NCBI RefSeq assembly: GCF_030272695.1
Contig: NZ_JARFYN010000025.1
Span: 27,811-91,810 of the forward strand
DNA: 64,000 nt
Direction of reading: 5' to 3'
Source: Martinezella calliandrae
GTDB lineage: Bacteria; Pseudomonadota; Alphaproteobacteria; Rhizobiales; Rhizobiaceae
Under the pieces are notes generated by a model. It had not been told where the DNA came from and did not search any database. It saw only the letters and a program-made list of their open reading frames with translations. This document shows, one piece after another, positions 9,594 to 18,095 of the stretch (position 1 is its first letter; each line of letters begins with the position of its first letter). The translations under genes and the position numbers were made by a program.

Positions 9594-10712
9594 ATGAAAG
9601 AAGATAGCGTAATTTTCATCGGGTTGGATACATCCAAGCTGAAGATTTCGGTGGCGGTTGCAGACGGAGCACGTAACGGTGAGGTTCGGTTTTTCGGCGA
9701 CATCTCCTCGGAACCGGCATCGGTAGCATCGATGGTCGCCAAACTTTCCAAGCGTGGAGGCAAGCTTCATTTTTGCTACGAGGCCGGTCCCACGGGTTAT
9801 GGTCTCTACCGTCAGATCGTCGAATTGGGGCATGACTGCGTGGTGGTCGCGCCGTCACTGGTGCCCAAGCGTGCGGGCGACCGGGTGAAGACCAACCGTC
9901 GCGATGCCGTGAGCCTGGCACGCCTGCACCGGGCGGGTGAGCTGACCGCGGTCTGGGTTCCGGATGAAGCTCATGAGGCGATCCGCGACCTGGTGCGGGC
10001 TCGCGAGGCGGCCAGCGACGCGCTGAAACAGGCGCGTCAGCAACTTCAGTCTTTCCTGTTGCGTCATGGCCGGATCTACACCGGCCGCAAACCATGGACG
10101 CGTGCTCATACAAGATGGCTAACATGCCAGGCCTTCGATCATCCCGCCCACCACATCCTGTTGGCGGAATATTGCCAAGCCATCGAGGATGCCGGCGTGC
10201 GTCTGGACAGGCTGACCAAGCTGGTCGTCGAAACCGCGGCGTCCTGGTCAATGGCCCCGGTTGTAGCCGCCTATCAAGCGATGCGCGGCGTAGCCTTCAT
10301 GACGGCGGTTACCTTTGTCGTCGAAATCGGCGATGTCAGCCGCTTCGACAATCCCCGTCAGTTGATGGCGTATCTCGGTCTGGTGCCATCGGAAAGCTCA
10401 ACGGGCGAACGGGTCAAGCGTGGCGGGATCACCAGGGCGGGTAACACGAGGGCGCGTCGGCTCCTCATCGAAGGCGCCTGGACATATCGCTTCCCTGCGC
10501 GTGTGAGCCCGAAGATCCAGGCGCGGCTGGAGGGATTGCCACGGACAGTTCGAGAGATTGCCTGGAAAGGTCAGGTGAGGCTTTGCGCACGGTATCGCAA
10601 GCTGATAGCGGCAGGCAAGCCGAAGGTCGTCGCGATCACCGCCATCGCTCGGGAAATGGCCGCGTTCCTATGGGCGATCGGGCAGGAGGTCGCTCCCATG
10701 GCACAAGGCTAG
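9594..10712 (+). CDS. IS110-family (IS1111-like) DEDD transposase
   Basis: A 372-residue transposase. The N-terminal RuvC-like DEDD domain has FIGLDTSK (Asp ~11), CYEAGPTGYGLYR (Glu) and VKTNRRDAVSLARL (Asp). The C-terminal Transposase_20 domain has MRGVAFMTAVTFVVEIGDVSRF, then QLMAYLGLVPSESSTGE, which carries the catalytic serine region, and GGITRAGNTRARRLL. IS110 enzymes recombine DNA through the RuvC-Tnp20 pair, guided by a bridge RNA encoded in the element's noncoding end. GAGGGCGAACC precedes the ATG. A hairpin with a CCCCCG/CGGGGG stem (9519-9544) lies in the leader and may affect expression. The gene looks intact. Confidence 0.95.
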   Translation: MKEDSVIFIGLDTSKLKISVAVADGARNGEVRFFGDISSEPASVASMVAKLSKRGGKLHFCYEAGPTGYGLYRQIVELGHDCVVVAPSLVPKRAGDRVKTNRRDAVSLARLHRAGELTAVWVPDEAHEAIRDLVRAREAASDALKQARQQLQSFLLRHGRIYTGRKPWTRAHTRWLTCQAFDHPAHHILLAEYCQAIEDAGVRLDRLTKLVVETAASWSMAPVVAAYQAMRGVAFMTAVTFVVEIGDVSRFDNPRQLMAYLGLVPSESSTGERVKRGGITRAGNTRARRLLIEGAWTYRFPARVSPKIQARLEGLPRTVREIAWKGQVRLCARYRKLIAAGKPKVVAITAIAREMAAFLWAIGQEVAPMAQG

Positions 10713-10865
10713 ATCCTCCAGGTCAGCTCGAGGAACAACGCTTAGCGAAAGCATTGAATCATCTGCTGTTGGACAAAGATGGAGGCAGGGCTCCGGTGGG
10801 GAATCCTCGTACAACCTATGTGGCGGACACAGTCAACGCCCGATGCTAGACCGAGGTAGCCCCAG
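10713..10865 (+). ncRNA. Candidate bridge-RNA region in the right end of the IS element
   Basis: The noncoding right end between the transposase stop and the right inverted repeat is where IS1111-group elements encode the bridge RNA that specifies target and donor. It contains complementary short segments, but I did not fold it, and no loop could be matched to the flanks by eye. The call rests on family knowledge and position only. Confidence 0.3.
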
Positions 10866-10877
10866 ACGAACAAACGG
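10866..10877 (-). repeat. Right subterminal inverted repeat of the IS1111-like element
   Basis: ACGAACAAACGG is the inverted partner of 9490-9501 with one mismatch. Downstream to 11147 there is no recognised gene, only a 16-codon open frame at 10998 behind a good ribosome site (AAGGAAAAATC). Confidence 0.6.
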
Positions 10878-11147
10878 AAATGCGGTAGCCAACCCGCGCA
10901 TAAGAGTATGCCAGCCGTCGTCAAAACGCCCTGTCTCCTCCTTTATTCAACAGCTTCACGCATGTACTTTCGCCGTCAAAGTCGAGAAGGAAAAATCATG
11001 GCCAAAGAGCTTGAAAACGAACATAAGAGGTTGTCGATGGATGCTTAGGAGTTAGAGAAGGCCGCCCCGATAGAGGGTGAACGCTATCCCCAATAGAGGC
11101 TTTAACAGGGGACGACATTATATAATGGTGTGGGAAAGGAGTTCGGC

Positions 11148-11585
11148 GTGCCACGATTTTTTTTTGTCGAACCACTTTCGGGCGTCGGCCGAGGCTTGTT
11201 ACGCTACGCGCTCGCGATGGCGGCACTTGTCCAGCAGTCAGACAACGTCATCACTGGTTTCTCAATCGAATATTATATCGAATTGTGCATAGCGATCTCG
11301 CTGATAGTAGGGATCGCAACGCCGCTCTCTGCTATCTCTTTAAGTATCCTGTTCACTTGGCAAGGCATACAAGGTCAATGGGCGGATGAACATCTGTTCT
11401 GCCTGGGCGGCGCGAGCCTCGCCTCGGCGATGATCGGCCCGGGACCACTTTCACTCGACTCTCTGCTTTTTGGTCGAAGGCGTGTCAGAATTCCAAGATT
11501 TGATTCTTCTGCAGCCGGACCAACCACTTCAGTTATACCTCCAAAAAAGGGCGGAAGCCGCCCCCTTAAGAGGGATGAGGTGTGA
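11148..11585 (+). CDS. Small DoxX-like membrane protein
   Basis: A 145-residue hydrophobic protein. It has about three to four membrane segments, including ELCIAISLIVGIATPLSAI, and ends in GPGPLSLDSLLFGRR, which resembles the GPGRYSLDALLF tail of DoxX/TQO-small-subunit-like proteins. Function in that family is poorly defined (membrane redox or quinone association). GTG 11148 is preferred as the start because AAAGGAG lies six bases upstream and a TATAAT box is at 11121-11126; the in-frame GTG at 11130 would include the ribosome site in the gene. The last ~35 residues are polar and unusual for the family. Confidence 0.5.
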   Translation: MPRFFFVEPLSGVGRGLLRYALAMAALVQQSDNVITGFSIEYYIELCIAISLIVGIATPLSAISLSILFTWQGIQGQWADEHLFCLGGASLASAMIGPGPLSLDSLLFGRRRVRIPRFDSSAAGPTTSVIPPKKGGSRPLKRDEV

Positions 11586-11651
11586 ACATTGAGTAGGTAG
11601 GATATTGATCCGGTCGACGCGGAGACAGTTGAACAAGGAAAGGATCCGCAG

Positions 11652-12014
11652 ATGCTCGCCTCTCATAACTCATTTGAGCGCGCTCGGTTCTGGCATCAAC
11701 CTCCGAGGCAACTCAATAGCCGATATAGCCTTAGGCCGCCCGGCGGGCCAGTCTATCTATTCGGACCCTTCAGGATCTCTCCTGGGAGCCGATCACTTCT
11801 ACGAGATGGACAATCAGTAGATATAGGAAGTCGGGCGTTCGATCTTTTAATAGTCCTTCTGAGCGCACCGGGGAAGGTCTTCACTAAACATGATATTCTC
11901 CAAAAGGTCTGGCCGTCCTTGTTCGTAGACGAAGCGAACGTCAAAGTACAAGTCCGCCGACTGTTGAAAAATAGGCACGACGACGCTTTGCCCGCAGTTC
12001 GAAGATCCGGCTGA
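11652..12014 (+). pseudogene. Truncated winged-helix regulator (third copy, ATPase part missing)
   Basis: From about residue 34 the frame reads YLFGPFRISPGSRSLLRDGQ, then GSRAFDLLIVLLSAPGKVF and DEANVKVQVRRL. This matches residues 13-85 of the complete regulator at 12265 (YVFGPYRF, GGRAFDILTLLVRRAGSIV, EESNLKVNMAALRR). It ends after about 120 codons without the wing or any ATPase or TPR domain. It is probably the remnant of a tandem paralogue lying just 250 bp upstream of the intact copy. A short stand-alone winged-helix protein, possibly a competitor, cannot be excluded. The 250 bases after it hold no recognised gene. Confidence 0.65.
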
Positions 12015-12264
12015 CCCGCGCAATGGTGTTCATCAAGTCTGAATTCGGCAGCAACGCTCTGGAGCGCTGTTGCCCGGCGCTCCATTGATCGCCGGCACCG
12101 TGCTCGTTCATTGCATCACGGACATCTGGACGGATTGGTTAGAGCGCACTACACGGAGACTTGAGTAATTCTGCAGCTAGCCGGCTGGGAGACGGTATCG
12201 CTGTCACGTAGTAAAGAAACAGTGGAAGGGATATTCGGCTGATTTCCTGGGAAAGGCATGCGAA

Positions 12265-15138
12265 ATGGCGTTGCATGATCAAGAACCCGCTATCACGACC
12301 TACGTTTTCGGCCCGTACAGATTTATCCCGCAGCGTCAACTCCTGCTGCGAGAAGGCGTACCCGTTCGAATTGGCGGAAGAGCGTTCGACATACTGACGC
12401 TTCTGGTAAGGCGAGCTGGCTCGATCGTGAGCAAGAATGAGCTTCTGACTTTTTGCTGGCCACGGACGTATGTCGAGGAGAGCAATCTCAAGGTCAATAT
12501 GGCCGCATTGCGCCGGATACTGGATGACGGGTCGGAGGAAAATTACATCGCTACTGTCACCGGCCGTGGATACCGGTTTGTGGCGGACCTCGCCATAGAG
12601 CGGCAAGAACCTGCCACGCCCAAGCAAGTCGTCACTCAGGCAGCACCAATTCTAAAGCGACCCAACGCAATTGGGCGAACTTACGAGATGGAACATCTCG
12701 TCCAGATGCTGCCAGCCGCCCGGTGCTTGACAATCGTCGGCCCCGGAGGTGTCGGGAAAACCACCATTGCGCTTTGCGTTGCCCATTATGCGGTAACTAA
12801 ATACCAGCATGTCTTTTTTGTCGATTTGTCTACCGTGGGCGACGTGCAATACGCTATGGCGGCTGTCGCAGCGGGCGTGGGCGCAAGGCAGCGGTCGGAA
12901 GACACTCTGTCGGAAATCGTTTCGGTCCTCGAAGGCAGGCATACGCTTTTGGTGCTCGACAACTGCGAGCATCTTTTCCCGACGGTGCCTGCGATCATCG
13001 CGCGGCTACTGGAAGCTCTTCCGACGCTCACCGTGCTAGCCACAAGCAGGGAGCAGCTTCAGATCAGTTGCGAGCAACAATATCGATTGCCGAATCTGAT
13101 CGCGCCTCCCGCAGGCCGCGGGACCACGGCGGCTGAAGCGTTGGAGTTCAGCGCAGTCCAACTATTTGTCGATCGAGCAAATGAGCGCAGCAACTATGTA
13201 CTCAGCGACGAGGACGCACCCTTAGTATCGGCCATATGCCGTCGGCTGGACGGCATTCCACTGGCGATCCAGCTTGTCGCGAGCAAGACTTTCGCTTACG
13301 GCTTGTCCAGCTTGTTGACCATGCTCGAACAGAAGTTCTTGCTTCTGAGCAATGGCGAGCGGACCGCTCCACTCCGTCAGCAAACCCTTCTGGCCACCAT
13401 GGACTGGAGCTATCGGCTTCTATCGGAGGAAGAAGCTTCACTCCTGCGATTGCTATCGGTTTTCGCGGGTCCGTTTCGACTTCAGGACGCGGTCGCCATG
13501 GCAGAGGCTATTGAGTTCGATACGACACAGACGGTCGATGGACTGGAGCGGCTGGCAAGCAAATCGCTTGTTAGCGTCGATTACCAAAATGGCTCCCCAG
13601 TCTACAGGCTCTTGGAGGCTACCAGAGCCTTTGCGTCGGAAAGATTGAAGGATGCCGGAGAGCGTGACGGAGGCTTGCTGAGACACGCATGGCAAATGCT
13701 CTCTCTGTTTGAAAAAGCTGCCAACGAGCAGGATTCCCGCGACAAAAGTGATTGGATGGCCGAGTACGCTCACAGAGTGGACGATGCCCGCAATGCGATG
13801 GCTTGGGCGTTCACTCCCGAAGGCGATCAAATGCTTGGCGTGCGCCTGACCGCGGCACTGATACCGTTGTGGTATGAGCTTTCCTCCCTCAATGAAATGC
13901 AGTCTCGTGTAGAACGAGCGCTCCTTTCGACACGAGACCTCGGCGACTGTCCGATGGAGCTCACGATGAAGCTGATTGCGGCACGCGCATCGGGCATGAC
14001 GTTTGCGCACTATTTGCCCCTCGATACCGAGGCCGCATGGAAAGAGTGCTACCGACTGGGTGTAGCAAGTGGGAACGCGAAATACCAGATCTTCGGGCTT
14101 TGGGGTTTGTGCTCCTATCTGATCTATACCGGGAGACCGCGTGAAGGCCTCCAGCAACTGCAGAAGTTTATCGCTTTGGCGGAAGCGCAGTCAGATCGTC
14201 TGGCAGTTGATGAAGCGCAGCGTAACATGGCGACAGCCGAGATTTATATCGGCGACATATCCTCGGCTCTAAGTAGGATTGAACGTTTGACCGCTAAAAG
14301 CACCCGGTCTGGCGACCCGGTACGATTTGCGCGCTTTCAAGCCGAACGAGGCGTTTCCGTGCGATGCACGTTGTCGCTCGCCCTTTGGGTATCCGGCGAT
14401 GTTTGCCGCGCCATGGAAGTCGCCAGGGCTGCGGTTGAGAGAGCGGAGATCGCGGGACATGTCGTCTCGCATACGAATGCACTGGCCGTCTTCGCTGTAC
14501 CGCTTTCCTTTTGGTCGGGCGACTACGATTCCGCTCAAGGCTTTCTGGCGGCGATCGAAGCCAACAGTAAACGCGAGGACATTGGCGTTTGGCGCGAATG
14601 GTGCCGGTTTTTCAAAAGCGCGATCCTTGCCAAGCGCGGGGAACCCGGAGCCGTCGCCGAGCTGGCGATGAGACTAAAGGAGATGATTGCAGCGAGACAC
14701 GTCCTGCGAGCACCCATGCATTACAGTATGGTCGCGGAAGCGCAGCTGGAAGCCGGCTGCCTGGCCGATGCCCGCGCGACCATTGACGAAGCACTTCGGC
14801 TGGCCATCGAACAGGACGCGAACTGGGCCCTCCCCGAAATATTGCGCATCGCTGCCTTGCTGGATTTTCGAACTGGCGCATCGGCGAACGGAACGCAGTT
14901 GTTGCTGCGGTCGATAAGGGAAGCCTCGTGTATCGGCGCATTGACACTCGAGCTTCGCTCCGCATTAACGCTCGCGCTGATATTTGAAGCCGACGGCCGG
15001 CATCGGGAAGCATTTCAGATCCTCGACCCGACATGTGCCAAGTTCGATACACGTCAGCCCCATGCGGAACTGACGAGAGCACGTGCCTTGCTCGACACCT
15101 TGGCATCTGCTCCGGAATGCGGCGCCGTGGCTGTCTGA
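12265..15138 (+). CDS. Winged-helix transcriptional regulator with STAND/NB-ARC-like ATPase and TPR-like repeats (COG3903 type)
   Basis: A 957-residue protein. Residues 13-108 are a clear OmpR/PhoB-type winged helix (GGRAFDILTLL, then ESNLKVNMAALRRIL, then YIATVTGRGYRF). A STAND ATPase follows, with Walker A GPGGVGKT at 159-166, Walker B LLVLDNCEH at ~228-236, ATSRE and the GIPLAIQLVASK motif. The C-terminal half is helical TPR-like. It starts at ATG 12265 behind GGGAAAGG. It is a full-length paralogue of the 1506-4340 gene. It lies just upstream of, and in the same direction as, a five-gene ABC importer, so control of that operon is likely; the direct-repeat element at 15410-15427 would be the binding site. 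The signal it senses is unknown. Confidence 0.88.
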   Translation: MALHDQEPAITTYVFGPYRFIPQRQLLLREGVPVRIGGRAFDILTLLVRRAGSIVSKNELLTFCWPRTYVEESNLKVNMAALRRILDDGSEENYIATVTGRGYRFVADLAIERQEPATPKQVVTQAAPILKRPNAIGRTYEMEHLVQMLPAARCLTIVGPGGVGKTTIALCVAHYAVTKYQHVFFVDLSTVGDVQYAMAAVAAGVGARQRSEDTLSEIVSVLEGRHTLLVLDNCEHLFPTVPAIIARLLEALPTLTVLATSREQLQISCEQQYRLPNLIAPPAGRGTTAAEALEFSAVQLFVDRANERSNYVLSDEDAPLVSAICRRLDGIPLAIQLVASKTFAYGLSSLLTMLEQKFLLLSNGERTAPLRQQTLLATMDWSYRLLSEEEASLLRLLSVFAGPFRLQDAVAMAEAIEFDTTQTVDGLERLASKSLVSVDYQNGSPVYRLLEATRAFASERLKDAGERDGGLLRHAWQMLSLFEKAANEQDSRDKSDWMAEYAHRVDDARNAMAWAFTPEGDQMLGVRLTAALIPLWYELSSLNEMQSRVERALLSTRDLGDCPMELTMKLIAARASGMTFAHYLPLDTEAAWKECYRLGVASGNAKYQIFGLWGLCSYLIYTGRPREGLQQLQKFIALAEAQSDRLAVDEAQRNMATAEIYIGDISSALSRIERLTAKSTRSGDPVRFARFQAERGVSVRCTLSLALWVSGDVCRAMEVARAAVERAEIAGHVVSHTNALAVFAVPLSFWSGDYDSAQGFLAAIEANSKREDIGVWREWCRFFKSAILAKRGEPGAVAELAMRLKEMIAARHVLRAPMHYSMVAEAQLEAGCLADARATIDEALRLAIEQDANWALPEILRIAALLDFRTGASANGTQLLLRSIREASCIGALTLELRSALTLALIFEADGRHREAFQILDPTCAKFDTRQPHAELTRARALLDTLASAPECGAVAV

Positions 15139-15496
15139 GGGCAGCCATCTTAAGTTCCGAACCTGTCGAGCCATTGCCCGTCGATTTAACGTGCACCAAT
15201 AGCAACAGCCAGCGCTGCCGGCCGCCAGGAGGGGTTCCATGGCTCGCGGGCGGCATTTCCTTGGCTCATAGACCGAGCTGTCGCCTGTGCAGAGCCTTTT
15301 CTCCAAGAATATCAGTCCGATCGATGGAACGTCACACACTGAGTGATGCTGGTTACCACAAGCGCGGGCGAACAAAGAAAAAACTCAAAATCAACCCCTT
15401 CAGTATCAATTTAACCAGAATTAACCTGCGCGGCGATCTGCGAAGGAATATCGTCTAAAGAGTATTGTCTTTTCAGGGTTTAACGGGAGGAAGAAC
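15139..15496. other. Intergenic control region of the ABC importer operon
   Basis: No gene is recognised here. It contains the direct-repeat element at 15410-15427, 70 bp before the importer's first start codon, and the GGGAGG ribosome site at 15485-15490. No convincing -35/-10 pair is visible, which would suit an activator-dependent promoter. Confidence 0.4.
15410..15427 (+). promoter_or_regulatory. Direct-repeat operator candidate, copy 2
   Basis: TTTAACCAGAATTAACCT contains two TTAACC half-sites exactly 10 bp apart. The element matches 4443-4460 at 15 of 18 positions. It lies between the winged-helix ATPase regulator and the importer operon. That the regulator binds here is inferred from the spacing typical of OmpR-type direct repeats and from its repetition beside the paralogue. 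Confidence 0.55.
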
Positions 15497-17062
15497 GTGG
15501 ACACCCCGCGACGAGACGTGTTGAAGATGCTTGGCCTCGCGGCGATCCTTCCAATTCCCGTCAGAAATGCACTAGCCCAGCCCGCCCGTAGCTTCGTTTT
15601 TGCTAGTTATTCCGCCTACGATAGTGTCGATCCTCACACGGTCTTCGACGCCAGCAGGGCTGGAGCGCGTTTCAATCTGTACGACGGATTATATCGTTAC
15701 GTTGATAACCCTCCAAAGCTGATACCTTGGCTAGCCGAAGGCTATTCCATTTCCGAAGACCGGAAATCCTATACATTTCGATTGAAGCGCGATGTAATAT
15801 TCCACGATGGAAAACACGTTACAGCGGATGACGTGGTTTATTCCATCGAACGCATTCTTGCGCTCAACAAAGGTCCGTCGCCTCTATACCAAGGGATCAT
15901 CAAACCGGGTACAACTGTAGCTCTAGATCCGTACACTGTCGTTTTCAACCTTTCGAGCCCGTCGGCGATATTTCTGAGTACCGTGCCGGACATTGTCGTG
16001 GTCAACCGCGACTTGGTAAAAAGTCACGAAATTGACGGGGACTGGGGCGAAAAATGGCTAAGCCGCAATGAAGCCGGTTCCGGATCTTACAAACTTGTCC
16101 GCTTCGATCCGGCTATAGGCTGGTCTGCGCAGCGATTTGAGCAACATTTCGCCGGTTTCGGAAGCGACCCGATCGACAATGTGGAATTTCGAAATGTCCT
16201 TGAAACAAACACACGCGTTCTCGGCTTGATGCGCGGAGACTATCATGGTGCCGACGGGTTCTTGCCCTACGATCAAGTCCTGCGACTAGAGCAGTCGCCC
16301 AACGTTCAAATAATCGACCAGGAATCCATGCGAGTGTTTCTAGTCGCCTTGAACAACGCAAAACCTCCGCTTGACGATGTCCACTTCCGACGCGCGTTAT
16401 CCTATTCGTTTGACTACGAGGGGTATATCGCCAGCGTCATGAAAGGGTCGGTTACAAGGAATCCTGGCCCGCTGCCAGTTACGATGTGGGGATCGCCTCC
16501 GGACCTGAAGGGATATACCTACGACCTCAACAAAGCCGCCGATGAGTTAAAGAAAGCGAAATTGCAGCTTCGGCCCTTGACGATTGTCGCGATTGCCGGC
16601 CAACCCGAAAGCGAGCAGGCAGGAATTTTATTTCAGAGTTCTTTGCGTCAGATTGGAATTGACGCAACTTACGAAGCGACGCCATGGCCCATTCTTGTCA
16701 ACCGATTGACCAGCCAGGAGACGCGCCCGGACGCCATTCCGTTTTGGAAGAGCACCTTTTACGTCGACCCAAACAACTGGGTAGGTGAAGGTTTCGGCTC
16801 CCGATACCAGGGACAGCGCTCGCTATCCTATTACAATAATCCCGAATTCGACAAACTGCTGGATAAAGCGCTGATTTCCGACAATCAGGCAGAGCGCAAG
16901 ACCCTGTACGAAGAAATGACCCGGATGGTGGTCGATGACGCTGCGGGCATTTTCGTTTACAATACCAGATGGCATGGTACGTATTCGAAAAAGGTATCGG
17001 GGATCCGCTTTTCGCCCACTAACAATGGACAGGACCTGAGGTGGGCCAGCTTCAAACCCTGA
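15497..17062 (+). CDS. Periplasmic substrate-binding protein of an Opp/Dpp/Nik-type ABC importer
   Basis: A 521-residue SBP_bac_5 family protein. The signal sequence begins MDTPRRDVLKMLGLA, with a twin-arginine-like RRDVLK motif and a probable cleavage after NALA, so export may be by Tat. Family hallmarks follow: LAEGYSISEDRKSYTFRLKR, FHDGKHVTADDVVYSIER and the DDVHFRRALSYSFDYE segment. Such proteins bind peptides, opines, nickel chelates or oligosaccharides, and the ligand cannot be read from sequence. The start is GTG 15497 behind GGGAGG. It is first in a tight five-gene operon with two permeases and two ATPases. Confidence 0.9.
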   Translation: MDTPRRDVLKMLGLAAILPIPVRNALAQPARSFVFASYSAYDSVDPHTVFDASRAGARFNLYDGLYRYVDNPPKLIPWLAEGYSISEDRKSYTFRLKRDVIFHDGKHVTADDVVYSIERILALNKGPSPLYQGIIKPGTTVALDPYTVVFNLSSPSAIFLSTVPDIVVVNRDLVKSHEIDGDWGEKWLSRNEAGSGSYKLVRFDPAIGWSAQRFEQHFAGFGSDPIDNVEFRNVLETNTRVLGLMRGDYHGADGFLPYDQVLRLEQSPNVQIIDQESMRVFLVALNNAKPPLDDVHFRRALSYSFDYEGYIASVMKGSVTRNPGPLPVTMWGSPPDLKGYTYDLNKAADELKKAKLQLRPLTIVAIAGQPESEQAGILFQSSLRQIGIDATYEATPWPILVNRLTSQETRPDAIPFWKSTFYVDPNNWVGEGFGSRYQGQRSLSYYNNPEFDKLLDKALISDNQAERKTLYEEMTRMVVDDAAGIFVYNTRWHGTYSKKVSGIRFSPTNNGQDLRWASFKP

Positions 17063-17078
17063 GAATCATCCAAAGCGC

Positions 17079-18095
17079 GTGAGATTTCCCATGCTCTGGT
17101 TCCGCATTTTCTTGAACAGGCTGGCGTGGTTTATTCCGACTCTTTTCGCTTTGCTGATTTTCGTCTTTATCCTATCGAGGTCCGTTCCGATCGACCCGGC
17201 CGTTCTGATTGCCGGGGAGAATGCCTCATCGGCGCAAGTAACCGAAGTGCGGAAAGGATATGGTTTTCATAAGCCGTTGATATCCCAATTCGCGCTGTAC
17301 TTAAGAAACCTATCGCGCGGAGACCTGGGAAACAGTCTGTACACCCATCAATCGATAAGCAGCGATCTCGAAGCACGACTGCCGGCCACTGTCGAGCTCG
17401 CAGCCAGTTCGATAATCGTCGCAATCCTAGTGGGCATACCGCTCGGAGTAGCATGTGGGATCTACTACGATACCCTCTTCGACCACCTCGTGCGCATAGC
17501 TACCGTCGCTAGCATGGCCGCCATCCCATTTTGGCTTGCTATCCAGTTACAGCTTCTCTTCTCAATGAAGTTGGACTGGCTGCCGCTATCGGGGCGATTT
17601 GACGGATTCCCGCCCACTCCCATCACAGGCCTTCTGACTATGGACACACTGATAGCAGGCGACAGGGAAGCTTTCTTTTCCGCCGCCAAACACCTCGTGC
17701 TACCCACACTCACTTTGGGACTTCCTACCGCCGCAACAATCCAACGCTTCACTCGAAACAGCGTGGCCAATTTCATCGATTCCCCGCCGATAATGTACCA
17801 GACCGCGATGGGCCTTCCTCGACGGATCGTCATATGGAAATATCTTCTCAGAATGTCGCTCTCCGCTACCATAGCGTTGATTGGGCCAGTCGTCGGCATC
17901 GCGCTGATCGGAGCCGTGGCGGTCGAAGCGATTTTCGACTGGCCCGGCCTGGGGAATTACGCGTTTCGCTCTATTCTTTATTCCGATTACAATGCGGTAA
18001 TGGGGTTCACCCTCTTGTCGGGGTTAATTTTTTCGTTCGTCAATTTGATCATCGACCTGCTACAAGCTGCGGTAGATCCACGTGGGGCGCTCTGA
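17079..18095 (+). CDS. ABC importer inner-membrane permease (DppB/OppB-like)
   Basis: A 338-residue permease with an N-terminal membrane helix (WFIPTLFALLIFVFILS), a periplasmic loop and five further helices. It has the BPD_transp_1 coupling loop around MGLPRRIVIWKYLLRMSL and a GALxVExIFxWPGLG-like motif (AVAVEAIFDWPGLGNYA) typical of the DppB subfamily. It pairs with the DppC-like permease to form the channel. The GTG at 17079 lies 16 bases after the binding-protein stop; ATG 17091 is an alternative start. Its 3' end overlaps the next gene by 14 bases. Confidence 0.93.
   Translation: MRFPMLWFRIFLNRLAWFIPTLFALLIFVFILSRSVPIDPAVLIAGENASSAQVTEVRKGYGFHKPLISQFALYLRNLSRGDLGNSLYTHQSISSDLEARLPATVELAASSIIVAILVGIPLGVACGIYYDTLFDHLVRIATVASMAAIPFWLAIQLQLLFSMKLDWLPLSGRFDGFPPTPITGLLTMDTLIAGDREAFFSAAKHLVLPTLTLGLPTAATIQRFTRNSVANFIDSPPIMYQTAMGLPRRIVIWKYLLRMSLSATIALIGPVVGIALIGAVAVEAIFDWPGLGNYAFRSILYSDYNAVMGFTLLSGLIFSFVNLIIDLLQAAVDPRGAL

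Larger units (their letters stand above)
9485..10880 (+). mobile_element. IS110-family insertion sequence, IS1111-like group (approximate ends)
   Basis: The element carries one DEDD transposase gene. CCGTATGTTCGT (9490-9501) and ACGAACAAACGG (10866-10877) form subterminal inverted repeats matching at 11 of 12 positions. Subterminal repeats and a noncoding right end (~165 bp) longer than the left end (~100 bp) fit the IS1111 group. An identical 8-mer CTAGACCG occurs at 9485-9492 and 10846-10853, near both ends. The exact junctions cannot be fixed without an empty-site comparison. It sits in the gap between the response regulator and the DoxX-like gene and interrupts no recognisable gene. Confidence 0.75.
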
